From assembly GCA_032629725.1 (NCBI GenBank), contig JAFEVB010000025.1:310001-374000 (forward strand): a stretch of 64,000 bases of DNA, written 5' to 3'. The position numbers and the translations under genes are program-made. Shown piece by piece: positions 1 to 12,618 of this stretch (position 1 is its first letter; each line of letters opens with the position of its first letter). This DNA is from Gremmenia infestans. Lineage: Eukaryota; Ascomycota; Leotiomycetes; Helotiales; Hamatocanthoscyphaceae. The notes under the pieces are model-generated. The model had not been told where the DNA came from. It was given only the letters and a program-made list of their open reading frames with translations, and did no database searches.

Positions 1-1201
1 TTTCTTCCATACACTTCAAGCCCACGAAATGTCAGACAGATCTCCATTTACCGATACGCAGAGCTCTATGAGCTTGACACCAAGCCCGATAAACAACCCC
101 AACCCTGAAGGCTATGATTTAGGATATACTTCATTGCTAGATCGTACCCAAAGAGAGCCAAATGGGGTACAGCCTATACGCTTTCCTCGTTTGAACCAAA
201 CGGGGTACAGCTGACAAACATTATCATTGGCTTGGGACACCTGGCAAAATTATATGAGGGCAGTCCTCTATACCACGTGGATCAGCTCCAAACACAAATA
301 GCTCCTAAGGTGAAATCAAGTCATCTGAAGTTGTAATGCTGTTTCAAGGTAATCAATAAGCCTTCACGATGGCTCGACAAACGTGTCCCCACTTCTCAAT
401 CCTCAACGTCAGGGAGACTTAGACAGCCTTTCCGAAGTCTCTCAAAATCGAGATTGATACGAACACCGATATTTTGAAACAAGCTCGAGGGGACGAGCGG
501 TATGACTACTCTGCTGGAAAAAAACACTGGTGATTAGGGTTTCAAAGAACAGCAAGAATGTATGCCTCCAGATATAGGAGCGTCGTTGTTCAACGAGTGG
601 GGCTTCGGGTTTTTTTGGGGGAATTTGTGTGTCATTTGGGCAATAAGATATTTAGCGGTCCCGATTGTAATGCTTAGTCTTTGCTTTGGATTCTCAATTC
701 CGTGTCACACTATATCAAAGAAGACTTTTCTATCTTCTGTATAATCATATTCCCTATATACTCAGCGAATTCGACGTCTCCTAATTGCTGTGAAATTGTT
801 TATCATCTATCTCAACTCGAATCTTCCTGAATTGCACGGACGGCATCTAATATCTGCATTTCGGGAGAAGGGGGAAATAGACCATCATGACGAGGAACGC
901 ATGCTACTTAAAATGAAACTTGATTTGGAAGTTCCAAATGCAAAACAATGCGAAAAAGAAAGGTATGCAATTGTTCCGAATAAAAGAGAGGAAAGCCCCA
1001 CAGTCGGAGTTGAAATCGAGCGAAAAGGGGTTAAGCGAGGTGGGTCAAACAACGAGACAGGGGCACATAATCGGATCTCTTTTGAGAGCCTGACTTTGAG
1101 TAAAACAATCACCAGATATTATGATATTTTTAAAACCCCGTTCCCTCTAAACATATGTGCGACACTACTAAAGTACATGCAAGCAGAGAAGAGCTTGACT
1201 A
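1..1201. other. intergenic, no gene supported
   Basis: I see no supportable gene here. One open frame of 174 codons (790-1314) starts at GTG, has no recognisable motif, and overlaps the last exon of the minus-strand membrane-protein gene. A CACGTG hexamer lies at about 274-279. Confidence 0.5.
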
Positions 1202-3484
1202 TCAAGTGTATTCTCTCACAAATTCCCGTTGGCCCACGAATCGCAACTTCAGGTTCCCGAGATTCTTGTCTAAAGGTTGTATATTTGTCGAGTGAGTGTT
1301 TAAAACGTCTCTGACCTAAACAGATTGCTTAGTTTGGACCTTTATACGGGGCTTGCGGAGTACTTACCTCTGGATTCTGCATCGTAATGGCTATTGTAGA
1401 TATGTTAGCATCATAACCGACGCCGTTCGAATAGAGCGCGAAAGCTCCCGTGAGAACGGCCGCTGCGCTCGTGACTAACAGGCAGCCGTATACTATGATG
1501 AGGTTCTTGGGTTCGTATAGATATACGGTTACGATCGATTGTGTGGTGACGTTTGTCGTTACGGTATTGCTGTAATTTATGTCAAACACTCACTCCGTTG
1601 CAAAGATTTAGGTTAGTGCCATGATGGAGAGCTTACCACAGTGCGTTATCGCTGAGAAGACTCAACGTTGAATTTAGAGCAAAGTCCTCGACATCCTGGG
1701 CAAAGGTAACATTTCTGATTTCCTGCCCAGAGCCACTCTGGTCGAGCAGCTGACCATCCAGTCTAATATTTTGGTTCATCCAGTAGACTTGGGATGACGT
1801 GGCCAAGTACGTGTTCAGTACTTCAGAATGTTTGTTGATTACGAGCGTTTTCGGCGGTTTAATACTAAGACGCTGGGAAACGCTTCCAATAATATATGTA
1901 CCAATTTGTTCAAGGTATGCAAAGTATGAAAACGACAACATCGTAATTGAATTCTCAGGTAACCCTGGGGGTATTTCGTTAGGAAAGATATCTGCGTAGA
2001 CGGCATTTATCCATTTCTTCTCCAGAACGGTAGTTTTAGAGACACCATTAGTGAAATTTATATCAAGACTTAAAGATGCGTTCCAAAGCTGGCAATTGAT
2101 GAACTCCATCTGAGTCGCCCTAGTGGGATTAGAGTTTGCTGTTGGAATTGCAATCAAGATCTGTCCAGCTAAAGAATTGAGCGGATGTAGCATATTGTTG
2201 CCACGTATATAAGCCAATTGGGCAGAGGTCCACCAGGGCATGAAAGAACCCTTACGTCTATTTGCGATTCCAAGGGGTACTAGTCCAAAGTATCCAATAT
2301 CACCGAAGAGTCCGTCGGGGTCGTCAGAAGCACCCCAGTGGAAGGTTTGATTGTTGAGGCTTCGGCCTATTGACCCGCTTTGCTTTGCTGATCCCAGACG
2401 CCTTCCTAACTGGCGGAAGCCTTCAGTGGTATTACTCACTTTCTTCAACATGGCGATGAGCTGGGATTGTGCTGTAGCGTTGTCAGAGCTACATTTGAGA
2501 AGGGGGCGTAGTTTTGAAGGTTGTAGGATATATTAGGGTGTGGAGTGGGTGGTTGGAGAAGCGTCGGTTGTCCAGACATAGCTACTGACCCAATAAGCCT
2601 TGCTAGTCGTGATGATGCCCCCATTGGTCCTCGGGCCAATGTGGGACGGTAGATAAAGTTGCTTTCCAGACTAGAGTTGGAAATCCCTATACTAGGGACT
2701 GTGGTATTAAACGAGGTGGACGCTAGGGAGAGTGTGACTAATAGTGTTGCTGGTGTGAAGATATTTGTCAATGGTAGGCACCTGAGAGTGGATTAGAAAC
2801 TTGTCAGAAGGCTAGAAAAGAAGCTTGGGTTGGGCACCAGAGAATGACCACTAAGATGACTCCTAACCAGGCCCTACGTATCAACTCCCATTTGAAGAAC
2901 CATAGGATGTTGCTCGGAACACTAAAGGCATCATTTATTGTTTGAGGGTTAAAGGTATCATTTCTTAGCGCCCTCCACAAAGGTTGGATGTACGCGATTC
3001 CTACGGCGATTTTCAGTGAGGAAGCCACGGAAACTGCGAAGGCATTGCCGATTCTAGCAAAATGTCAGAGGGATAACAATAAATGTGAGAGTCACCCTAC
3101 CGCCGAGACCATTTTGATTTCGCACTTGATCCCACAACTTGGCCGTCAAGCAAGTTATTATAGAGATGATGCCCGACAGCGAGAACCAAGCCAACTAAAA
3201 ACGAAATGAGCATCAACGCCGGATATGCCCGGTAGATACAACTCTTCAATGCTGTTGGTTTGGTATCATTCGACTTATGCCTCGGCAACAAACCATCTGG
3301 TCCCGAAATATCTGGGGTGAAGCGGATTCTCTTGTTGGCGATCGCGAATAGTCTCAGAAGACATCCTTGATGATACGGATCGTTCCAATAGCTCGTGATT
3401 GTGGATTGATCTTGTAAGAAGAATATCTGTCACAGAAATGGAATCAAATGAATTCGCCGTAATTTTTGCCTCGCGACTGGCCAT
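1202..3484 (-). CDS. fungal multi-spanning membrane protein with an apparent 1-nt frameshift
   Basis: Six predicted exons: 3484-3377, 3330-3101, 3053-2838, 2781-1637, 1569-1368 and 1315-1202. They splice into about 671 aa if one missing base is allowed. The protein belongs to a large fungal family of unknown function, often mis-annotated as formylmethionine deformylase-like. Family hallmarks visible are a hydrophobic segment ending in GHHLYN-L-G in exon 2, KIAVGIAYIQPLW and a tryptophan-rich hydrophobic stretch in exon 3, then PLTNIFTPATL in exon 4. Exon 4 also holds a long extracellular-type region with many N-x-T/S sites. Exon 5 has EPKNLIIVYG followed by a last membrane helix, and exon 6 gives a short tail ending in LRF. 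All splice phases agree, except that exon 4 is one base short of frame. The break lies at a run of five G (2502-2506). It could be a recent pseudogene or a sequencing error. Function is unknown; plasma membrane location is inferred. Confidence 0.75.
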
Positions 3485-4796
3485 TATTCACAGAAAAGCG
3501 AAGGCTTGAAGGAAAAGCTGCGGCACTTGAGTGTTGGAATGTCAGGTTGTCAGATTGTCGGAATGTTAGAGTGTCACAGAGAGCGGTGAACCTGTACCTC
3601 CTAGGCTCCTATAGTGTTTCATAGCCCTTTCCATGAAAAGACGAAGCTTTGCCGTGAACAAAAGAATTACACCAATTTATAATGTGCCATGTAGCGTGTG
3701 ACATTAAAACTTAATAAGAATAAGGGCCGCTTTTCATATCCAGCAAACCAAGGGGTATGTACTTGGCGGTCTTTCCTTCTTCGCTCGTTGTGAGCATAGG
3801 AGTTACTCCAAGTTATCGGTGCCCCCCCCTATGCCTTCTTCAACCCCAAAAGTTGAGGATGAGGAAAGCTCAGCTGCTCAGGGGGAGACCACTGAGTACC
3901 GTGTCGTACTCTTATCATACGCGTGAATCCTCATGCATGCCCAGCCCTCGCTTTATAGTACCTACCTAGATATCCAGTACGAAAAGGTGGTAAGCACACC
4001 TTTCAGTGCCTCTCCGCCATGTCAAAGATCATCTAACAGTCGTTGGCAACAAAAGAATACGAGGGCGGACGGTAGGTCATGCGCTTCTTTTGTCCTCTAC
4101 AAAGCCAAATTGTACCTAGGTACGCCCCCTACCGTTCTCACGGCTGGTCCTTTTGCAAACCGCATAACGGAGCTACAGATCGAAGCTCCTGCGGACGGAC
4201 ACGCACGTCAATTTTCAGCTAATGTGGCTGGTCACACAGCGAGGAAAGAGCGTTTTCTACCGTCGCACTGCATTACATAGCCTTGTCCATTTGTCCATGT
4301 GGTGAGAAAGATTGTGTGAGGCTTAACAGTTCATTTGATAGACCTTTCTATGCGTATTGAAAGCGGCAATGGCCCTTGATTAAGTTTTTATATGCAGCTC
4401 CTCTAGTCGTTTTTTCTTAAGCCCGATAGTTGCCACTACTTACCTTAGCATAAATAGATAAGAAGCTGTATATGTGAATGTCTTACTATACGACTAGCTA
4501 TTAAACATAGTATAAATCCCTAGAACCGTAAAATAAAGCCAAATACGTAGTTAGAATAGAGTTCCTCTTTAAAATGTAAAAGGAGGTTGAGGCAGAGTAG
4601 AATCTCACCTCGCTTGTCTAAATTTAGCTTTGCCACAACGAAGATGGAGCTACCTACACAAAATTGCCAAAAAATAATATCCTTCCCCATCTCCCAATTC
4701 TCTTTAGAAAAAAGAAACTTAACTACAATTTACAAAACGAAAGACGCAAAAATAAAATTAATGCACATAGTTATGAATCCTGGCATATTTCATCCA
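3485..4796. other. intergenic, AT-rich in its right half
   Basis: No coding gene is supported. The sequence from about 4280 to 4790 is AT-rich with several TATA-like tracts and no recognisable transposon ORF. Short open frames (for example 3933-4280) have no motif or codon pattern I can defend. Confidence 0.5.
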
Positions 4797-4867
4797 GGTT
4801 CATATAGGAATCGAACCAATATCTCCGGAATCAAAATCCGACGTGCTAACCATTACACCTAGAACAA
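4797..4867 (-). pseudogene. degenerate tRNA-Gln (anticodon TTG)
   Basis: Read on the minus strand, the segment has the D-arm block GTAATGGTTAGCA, an anticodon stem TCGGA/TCCGG around the loop TTTTGAT (anticodon TTG, glutamine) and a T-loop TTCGATT. This layout is that of eukaryotic tRNA-Gln. The acceptor stem pairs badly: its 5' side TGTTCTA against ATGAACC leaves mismatches at three of seven positions. One base of the position 8-9 linker appears missing, and the T stem has a mismatch. I therefore call it a decayed tRNA or tRNA-derived element rather than a functional gene. No intron is present. Confidence 0.65.
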
Positions 4868-6623
4868 ATTTCGCAATTAGCTTTTGCAAGAAGTGAGACT
4901 TTGCAAATTGGTATAAAGACATACCAATGAACCGCTGCGAAACGAGTAAATGTTTTGACACGGATGCGTCTATTTTCGTATATATAGCCCCGGAGGCAAG
5001 TGGTGGCGAAGTTTTGCCTGGGGTGGGCGGGGCACGTGATTGGCTGATGGGGGGAGCGGAGATGGCGGGAGTTTGGGCAGTGGAGTGTGTTTTGTTATGA
5101 GATGTCTGTAGACTAGATTGGTGTATATTGCTTGCAAGTTGTATTAGAGTCATTGCTATAGTTATGAGCATGTGGGAAAAGCTTGCATGAGAAGTTGGTT
5201 GAATCGGTGTATTCAGGCGATTTCAACTGAAGGAGTATCGGTAGTATAAAGCTTGGTTGAATAGTATATGCTTTAGTTATAAAAGGCGGTATATCATCAT
5301 CTACCTCCATAAAATTCTCTGTTGAACACGATGGATGCTCGGCGTCTTGGCCTCCTAGCATACTCACTCTTCATCCATAATTCATTATAAAGGAAGCCAC
5401 TCACATCTCCATCTGTTATATCTGCATCACCAGATCAAGATTGTCCCTTCGAAGTATCAAAAATAAAGAAGAGCCTTCAGCCTCATGCACAAAGTCTCCT
5501 ATCCTTAAAGTCTGTGCATTCATCCAATAGTTCCTAGTAAGGATCCCTAATACCAATATGTTTTCAGGCTAATCGATAGACTAAAGCTAGGACGTCCAAG
5601 TTAGATTTATGGTAAACTGTAGCCCCTCCTAGCGTCCGTGAAGACTAAATTGGATGACGTTGTACAAGGGTAGGAGCATCTCTGGAGTCTGGACCATCAG
5701 ACACCGTGACACGGCGGCTAGAAACATTAGCCCATATTTCGAAGAATCGAAGAATCGTCTATATACTAGTGGAGGCCTGATGCCCCACAGTCTCCCATCA
5801 AGCGTCACCACTAAGCTATCCAGGTGTATTTTGAGTGGAGTATCGTACCTGGGTGGCTTTCTTTTTGTGCTCACACGGGAGGCAGGGAGGGGAAACCACG
5901 AAATTCCTGCCCATCCAGTTCAAATATGAAGAAGCGTATCTCCCCAAACATGAAAGAGAGCTTCATACTTTATATTGTTACACCCACCCAGGACGATAGG
6001 TGAGAGTGAACAGTACATATTTGACCTTTATCTCTAGGGAGACCGTAAGAACAGAGATATGAGCTCCTCCCTGAATATAGATGCCAGCCTTGGGCAAAGA
6101 ACAGTGCTTCTCGCAGCAACTTGCATGATGATAGGAGGCAGAATCTGATATTGGTGGGGTCTTCATGTTGAATGTCTCGGCGGCATTTTTGTGTCATGAA
6201 GCACTGGCTATAGTGGTGGCACTGCCAAGTCAAAAGAAAAGAGAAAAAGGGGGACCTCTCCTTGTACCACTCGTACCTTACCTTGATGACAATAACGCGG
6301 ATTGGTCCTAATAAACTTATGTGATGAAAAGAAATCCTCGAGACTCATGGGAGCTGACCCATTGGATATGTTTGAAAACTGAAATGCAGATGCATATGCA
6401 GGAAGCCTTCTCAAACACAAGACGTTGGCTTCTATTCTAAGCCGCCCGTTTCGGGCTAGTACAGCATCGGCGTTACTAGCAATCATTACCCGACCTGAAT
6501 AACCTCCTAAATGTTGTCAACTATACGAACGAAACTCCCATGACATTGCTACCGCTACACCACTACGCAGATACAATCATGGTGTTTCCCAATGGGCCAT
6601 ATCCTCGCTGAACGAAGCCCATC
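4868..6623. other. intergenic, no gene supported
   Basis: Several 80-90 codon open frames occur on both strands (5113-5367, 5629-5929, 6208-6486) but none shows a domain, a signal peptide or consistent splicing. A CACGTGATTGGCTGATGGGG block at 5033-5052 joins an E-box-type hexamer to an ATTGG (reverse CCAAT) box. It resembles promoter sequence, but no neighbouring start fits it. Confidence 0.45.
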
Positions 6624-8338
6624 ATGCCTCACTCAACGCGATCAACGTCTGCGAGCCGCGTCTCCAACTTCAAATTCCCAGCCGATCAAACCACCAGCCT
6701 GCGCACGTCGATGGAGAAGTTCCCGGACCACGTAGAGTCCCTAGAGGTGTCGCCCATATATACGGAGAGTCCAAGTGCAATAAGTGGGAACAGCCTGTTG
6801 CATCCAGCGCAAGCCGCTGATCGATGGCATCCGGGGCTCTCGAGGATTGACAGTGGGGAGGTGCGCAAGGCGCCGTACAGTTCTGGCGGGAGGGGAAGTG
6901 GGCATGGAAGACAAAAGAGCTTGAGCGATGCCTTTAGGACGATACGGACACGGAGTGGGAGCATGAGCCAGAATGTTCACGAGATATCAGATGCGTTAAA
7001 GGCGCCGGTGTCGCCCAAGCTTATTGTTCGTAACCCCCCAATTTAATTGACCATATATTTTCAACTGCTGATGAACCATTGCTGTAGACTCTCTGCATAA
7101 TCTGGTATTTCTCCAGCGCCCTAACCAACACCTCTTCGAAAAGCATCCTCAACGCATTTCCTAAACCCGCAACCCTCACCCTGATCCAATTCGGCTTTGT
7201 CTCATCATTCTGCATCTTTTTCTCCTGGCTCAGTTCTATCTTCCCCGCCTTAAAACAACATATCCCCGCCCTCCGCCACGGCATCCGCCCCCCCACGCGG
7301 GAAGTAATAAAAACAACACTGCCCCTCGCAGCGTTCCAAATAGGCGGACATCTCCTATCCTCAACCGCAACTGCAAAGATCCCCGTATCACTCGTGCACA
7401 CAATCAAAGGCCTCTCCCCCCTTTTCACCGTCTTCGCATATCGCATAATCTTCGACATCCGCTACCCAATCGCAACATACCTCTCCCTGATCCCCCTCAC
7501 ACTCGGCGTAATGCTCGCCTGCTCAGCCTCGTTCCGTGGCAACTTTTTCGGGATCCTATATGCGTTTCTCGCGGCCATAATATTCGTCACGCAGAACATA
7601 TTCTCCAAACGGCTATTCAACGAAGCGTCACAGGGCAGCACGAGGAAATTAGACAAGCTGAACCTGCTATGTTACTCGAGCGGACTAGCGTTCGTACTGA
7701 CGTCCCCGATTTGGTTCTGGAGCGAGGGGATTGGGCTATTGAGTGATTTTCTACACGATGGCTCACTTGACCTGGTTCAACACGCCAACACATTCGATCA
7801 TGGGCGTTTGGCGCTCGAGTTCTTATTCAACGGCACCTTCCACTTCGCGCAGAATATCCTGGCGTTTATCCTCCTGTCCATGGTATCACCTGTTACGTAT
7901 TCCGTCGCCTCGCTCATAAAACGCGTCTTCGTCGTCGTCTGCGCCATCATCTGGTTCCAGAACCCCGTATCAGGCGTCCAGGGGATAGGAATCGGCCTCA
8001 CATTCCTAGGACTGTATCTTTACGACCGGACGAATGAGCGGAGCCGTGCTGATCGGAAAGCGAGCATGATGGATGTGAAACCCACCTCCATCCTCCCTAC
8101 CTCGTCCTCCAATACCAACGGCCAGGCACTGGCCAATGGGAACGGGAACGGACTCAGCATAGCGCCCACGCGGGGCATGAGCAACGGCTACGCGCTTAGC
8201 AGCGTAGGCGAAGATAAGAAGAACGAGACGAGGGGCCGGGCGAGCAGTCACGCGCACGCGACGTGGATGCCGCCGGGGACGAAACAGGAGGATACGTGGA
8301 GGCCGAATGGGAATGGGTTGGGGATATCTGTAAAATAG
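6624..8338 (+). CDS. SLY41/triose-phosphate-translocator family transporter
   Basis: Two exons (6624-7025 and 7088-8338) around a 62-bp intron with donor GTTCGT and acceptor CTGTAG give about 550 aa. The first 130 residues are a serine-rich cytosolic tail with basic RTRSGS-type stretches. The rest is a drug/metabolite transporter (TPT/EamA) domain of about ten helices. Its landmarks are WYFSSALTNTSSKSIL, VSLVHTIKGLSPLFTV (the conserved helix carrying the substrate lysine), and FVTQNIFSKRLF. After the last helix comes a low-complexity Asn/Gly-rich tail. The family includes yeast Sly41, an ER/Golgi protein identified as a suppressor of loss of Ypt1, and human SLC35E members. The actual substrate cannot be read from sequence. 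The start is the first ATG in the open frame before TPT homology. Confidence 0.85.
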
Positions 8339-9360
8339 GCTGGGACAGGTAGGATCCCATAGGATAAGAGGTTTTCATATCAATGATTGAATGCGAGGTA
8401 CAATATAATTAAAAACAACACAACGAACACAACAACATTATACAAAACAACATCATCAGCAACGCAATACAACACGACATATAGAACTGAATAGAAGGAT
8501 GGATGGAAGGATGGATGGATGGATATAGAAACCCTCAACCTGGCGTTTTTTTGGATTGGATTGGGTTCGATCGATTGTATGATACTCCGTACAGTACAGT
8601 ACAGTACAGTATAAGAATAGAAATATGTGCCACCACCTCCACCTCTTATTCAAAATCCCGATCTTTGGTTTGAACATATGGTTGGCGTGATGTAGTGCCA
8701 CGGCTAAGAGATCTTTGTATTCTATTCTGCAACGGGACCTACCTACCTGTGAAATGCATTAGAACAATCCATTCCTTCTATTCATTTGTTTCGTTTCGTT
8801 TGCTTGCACGTCGTGTACTGAGGTTGCTCTTAGCAGAGCAGAGCAGAGCCTCAGGTAGAGGAGCGAACTATACTGTATGTTCAAACGAGCTGACTCACGA
8901 GTGCAAGTCGCAGGCACGCACGACAGAAAAGGAGCACTACTACCTCTCCCTGTATATTACATTTGAATTCAGTTTCTATTCTTTATCTATGCGTAGTACA
9001 AAGCAGCGCGGATTTTTATATACGGAAGCCAAAGCCGAAGCCTAGCCGGGCATGCATGCATGGTACAGTTGAGCTCCTTCCCCATATTCCCAGTCTAGTG
9101 TCTGTTAACGCCAGACCCATACTTCCGCCCTATGTGTACATCCCATGTCATAATACATCTTCATCCATCCCTTCGTGAGTATATGTCCCTTATGACGGAC
9201 GCATCTCATCGCATGTCGTAGCAGCGCATCCCATAATGCATTTCAGGTCCCCAGTCCATCCGGGAAAGCAACGCAGTAACTCCAAAGCAAAGCAAAGCGG
9301 GGTAGTAACACATTTTCAAAACAAGAAATCATCACCATGTTCCTTGAGAGCATCAAGGCA
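8339..9360. other. intergenic with short tandem repeats
   Basis: This is the 3' side of both flanking genes (tail-to-tail). It holds a GGAT/GGAA tetranucleotide run at about 8498-8522, a pure GTACA pentanucleotide run at 8588-8612 and a CAAAG pentanucleotide run at 9283-9298. No gene is seen. Confidence 0.7.
8588..8612. repeat. GTACA pentanucleotide microsatellite
   Basis: About five uninterrupted copies of the five-base unit GTACA follow a GATACTCC flank. They lie in the tail-to-tail intergenic region between the transporter and the F-box gene. Confidence 0.85.
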
Positions 9361-11816
9361 TTACCAAGCATATCCATCTACAACAGGATCTTCACCGTTC
9401 CAATCCTCATCGCCAGACGCTTCTTCATCCAAGAAATCAGCTTCCGTGACCTGCACCTCGGTCGGTCTCAGATTGTCAATCCTAACTTCAACAACTTCGC
9501 ACATGCCCTGAATGACCTCTCGTCCCTTGCCCTTGCCTTTGATTTTATTAAGAATCGGCTCATCGTCATCTGAGCTGGCAGCGGCGGGTGAAGATGGGTT
9601 GTCGGGTGGACTGTCTATGCCTGCTGTTTGCTTCAGGATGGCGAGCTCACGCGCAAGACCGTTGGGGCGTGAGCTTTTGAAAGAGTTATTGGGAAGTTGG
9701 TACTCAGCCTCAGGCTCTGCATCCGAGTTGTCGGGGGACTCAGCGTAGAGGCCTGGCTGGGTCGCCGTGCGTTGGGAGCGTCGAGCAGGTGAAGGTGCCG
9801 TGGCTTCAGTCGAACTTGAACCACTATAGCTGATGTGCGGCATTGTGCGATCTCGAATTGGTATGGCTGTCTTAACCTTCGGATGAACCATTGGCCCTGT
9901 GTCAGCTTCCGGCTCATCACAGGATCGAATGCTGACAATATGTCGAGGAGGCTCGGAGACTCTCTTAAAAATTCGGTCTAGAGATCCAATCCATTTCTCC
10001 CGGAACGATGCCCTGTCTCTCCACCCAACACTTATAATACACTGCAGTGCCAACTTCCTTAAGTCTGGAAGATTTGCTGCGCTATCAAGAAGACTTTGAA
10101 AAAACATTTCTGCTGCATCGGTCTCCCATTTGCGCATGTTAGTTAACTCAATGGTTTGGAGAGTTGCTGGCCAGACTGGAATCTGGTCAGGAAGTAAGAG
10201 CTGAGCATACAATGGCTCTGAATCTCGATAAGCAGTGCTCCCATTATAATATGACAAGTTCATCTTGAACACTTGCAAATGCGGACAAGCAATCCCAAGA
10301 ACAGGTAAGAAACCTAAGCTAAGTCTCTGATTATGGTTAAGAACCAAAGTCCGAAGTTGGTTGCCATGCGTAAGGAGGAATGCAGCAATATGTTCCGCCT
10401 CTAACCCTGCACAGTTAATAAACTCGAGATGTCGCAGATTTTTGGGCAGCAGAGGCAACAAGTCCTCGTCACATATGGTCGATGCCTCGAAAACCAAATG
10501 CTGGAGATTCTTCAGCGGCTTTAACGAATCAGCAAGTATTGTTTGTCTCGGGTGTACTCCTTTGCCATCGGGAATCTGGTAGTCAACAAAACCAATCTTC
10601 CGTAGTGCGGAAAATGATGGCTTGAGGTGGACTTCGCGCATCTTCTCAATATCCCACATACTCCCAGCGAGTCTTCTTGACCAACGCCAGCTTCTCAGCT
10701 TACAGACGCTGGTTTTGTCACCTCTCATAGGGTCAGCTGCAGGGTCGACGTATTCCAGGGCATCAAAAAATGACTCTGGATATGTCCACTTGATATTATC
10801 ATTTAACTCTCGATAGGGTGCCATGTCCTTTTGATGGTACAGCTCCAAATCGGCCAAGCGTGGCAGATCTTTTATCAGGTCTCGAAGATCCAGGTGTCCG
10901 CTACCCGTAAGAGAATAAGCAACGACTTGGCCAACATCGATGTGAAGTGACTGGATTTTCTGTCTGTATCCAAATGCCATTTGACGAGGGTCACTTCGCA
11001 ATATATCAACCAGCCTGTGAGCTTGAACCATAGGGACTAAAGGTGGCGAGGAATACAGAGCTGTGAGCGCGGGTTCTGTGAACTGGCGACACAACCTGGC
11101 CATTTTCAGGAGCCAAGTTGCAGATGGTGAAGGCTGAAATGTGCAAACATCATAGAGAGGGTAGGCTGCATATCTGAAGACTTGCAGGAGGACGTGGTAT
11201 GGGAGGCTTTGCCACTGTGGAATGACCCCTGAACCAATGATATTGTGACTAGTGAAGGAGTTTGCAAGTGATTTAGGGGATTTTGGAGTTGGCGGCCTAG
11301 TCGTCTTGCGTCTCTTGGTCTTTGGGTGTTCATTGTCGGACTCATCAGAGTGGTATGTGCGACGTTTTGGTCGCGATTCAATGCTTCCTGGAAGTGTATT
11401 GGATGTTCTTCTCCCTCGGATAGGGGCTTTACGGGTAGAGTGTCGAGAGGGGCGCGGCTGGGCAGGTTCAGTAGCTAACAACTCGTCCTCCTCGGTATCG
11501 TCAGATTGGTATGCGCCAGCTCGCCGGCTGGACCTTCTAGGCTGTATCCGAGGCCGTACTGTACGCTGCGAAGATGATTCCCCCAGCTCGTCCGAGTCAC
11601 TGTCAAGGTCGGAATCGGAGGAGGGCTCAGCGTAGGAAATGGCGTGTTTTGTTCTAGGAGTCGGCAATTAACAGTGCCCTTGTTAAAGTATTTGCAAAAG
11701 GCGAAGTTTCAAGAGCAGACAATAGATCGGTGATCGGGTACGAGGTGTGAATAAACTCACCTAGAAGATCGTGGTGATGCACGCAGGCTACGACGGCGAG
11801 AGACAGTAGCAGACAT
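9361..11816 (-). CDS. F-box protein with leucine-rich-repeat-like region
   Basis: Two exons: 11816-11761 (MSATVSRRRSLRASPRSS plus two bases) and 11653-9361, around a 107-bp intron with donor GTGAGT and acceptor CCTAG, giving about 782 aa. Without this first exon the long frame would have no ATG start. Residues 1-150 are basic and Ser/Asp-rich with KRRK-type nuclear signals. An F-box-like motif follows at about residues 163-205 (SLPYHVLLQVFRYAAYP). From about 250 to 560 come repeated L-xx-L-x-L-xx-C/N units (for example LQHLVFEAS, LRHLEFINCAG, LRTLVLNHN), typical of F-box/LRR substrate receptors of SCF ubiquitin ligases. The last 150 residues are disordered with a KGKGKGRE basic patch. The SCF role is inferred from the family; the substrate is unknown. 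Confidence 0.82.
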
Positions 11817-12618
11817 GACTCAGGGCGTTGGAGATGGAGGAGCAATTACAAGAGTGGCAAAGGAGGCAGATGGAATGTATTTGTTGCCGTTATTTATGAG
11901 GCCATGTTTGCACAGCTCTTTATGTGTAAATGCGATGATCGTTGGCAGGTGGTGGTGTTTTAGAGAGAATTGAAGGGCGAGGGAGAGGGAGAGGGAGGGG
12001 TGGAATTTGTTGATGTTGAAGAGTTGCGGGTGGACTTATGCTCATAGAGCCGCAGCTCGCAGCCTTACTGATGCAGGGATATATCTTTGTTGCGCTTTCC
12101 CCCATTAGGCCTAGCTGCCGAGGTACCTCCGATACGCGTGACTTGAGCCTTGTCCCTGCGTCTGGGCCTGCACACCCCACCCCAAATAAAATACCTAGCA
12201 GTCGAGGCAGTGCAGTGAAATCAACAACAGCTCTCTCTGCGTTGCATTGGCGATACTCAGTCCATCCTTTCTATACGTCCACCTCTGCAAAAATAATGCT
12301 GCCCGAACAAGACAGGTTTACTCATCCGTAGTAATTTCTATACCTACACTCGTTTGCGACTTCCCCGTATAATATAAAGATCTTTATAAAGGCTCGGTCG
12401 TCACGTTATCGCTGGACGCGTCCAAAAGAAGAGCGCATTGTGTTGTCGGCCGGCGCTTATACCTTTACATTTACCTTCTACTTCTACCTCACGCGCATTC
12501 CAAAGCAAAGCAAAGCATAAAACAAACTCGGCGGAACAAGGCATCCAAGGCATCCGAGACCTTTTGTATGGACTTCTCCGATCGCTTTGTGGCGGCTAGC
12601 CGGCCCCAGCTATGAGCC
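11817..12618. promoter_or_regulatory. divergent promoter region, F-box gene / SUZ12
   Basis: About 800 bp separate the divergent starts of the F-box gene and SUZ12. It contains a GA-rich purine tract at 11974-12000 and a CAAAG pentanucleotide run at 12500-12516, about 100 bp before the SUZ12 start. Confidence 0.45.

Noticed and set aside
790..1314. 174-codon plus-strand open frame
   Set aside because: It starts at GTG, has no motif, and overlaps the well-supported last exon of the minus-strand membrane-protein gene.
9361..11667. F-box gene starting inside the long open frame at a TTG
   Set aside because: A proper ATG exon (11816-11761) joins in phase through a canonical intron, so the internal non-ATG start is not needed.
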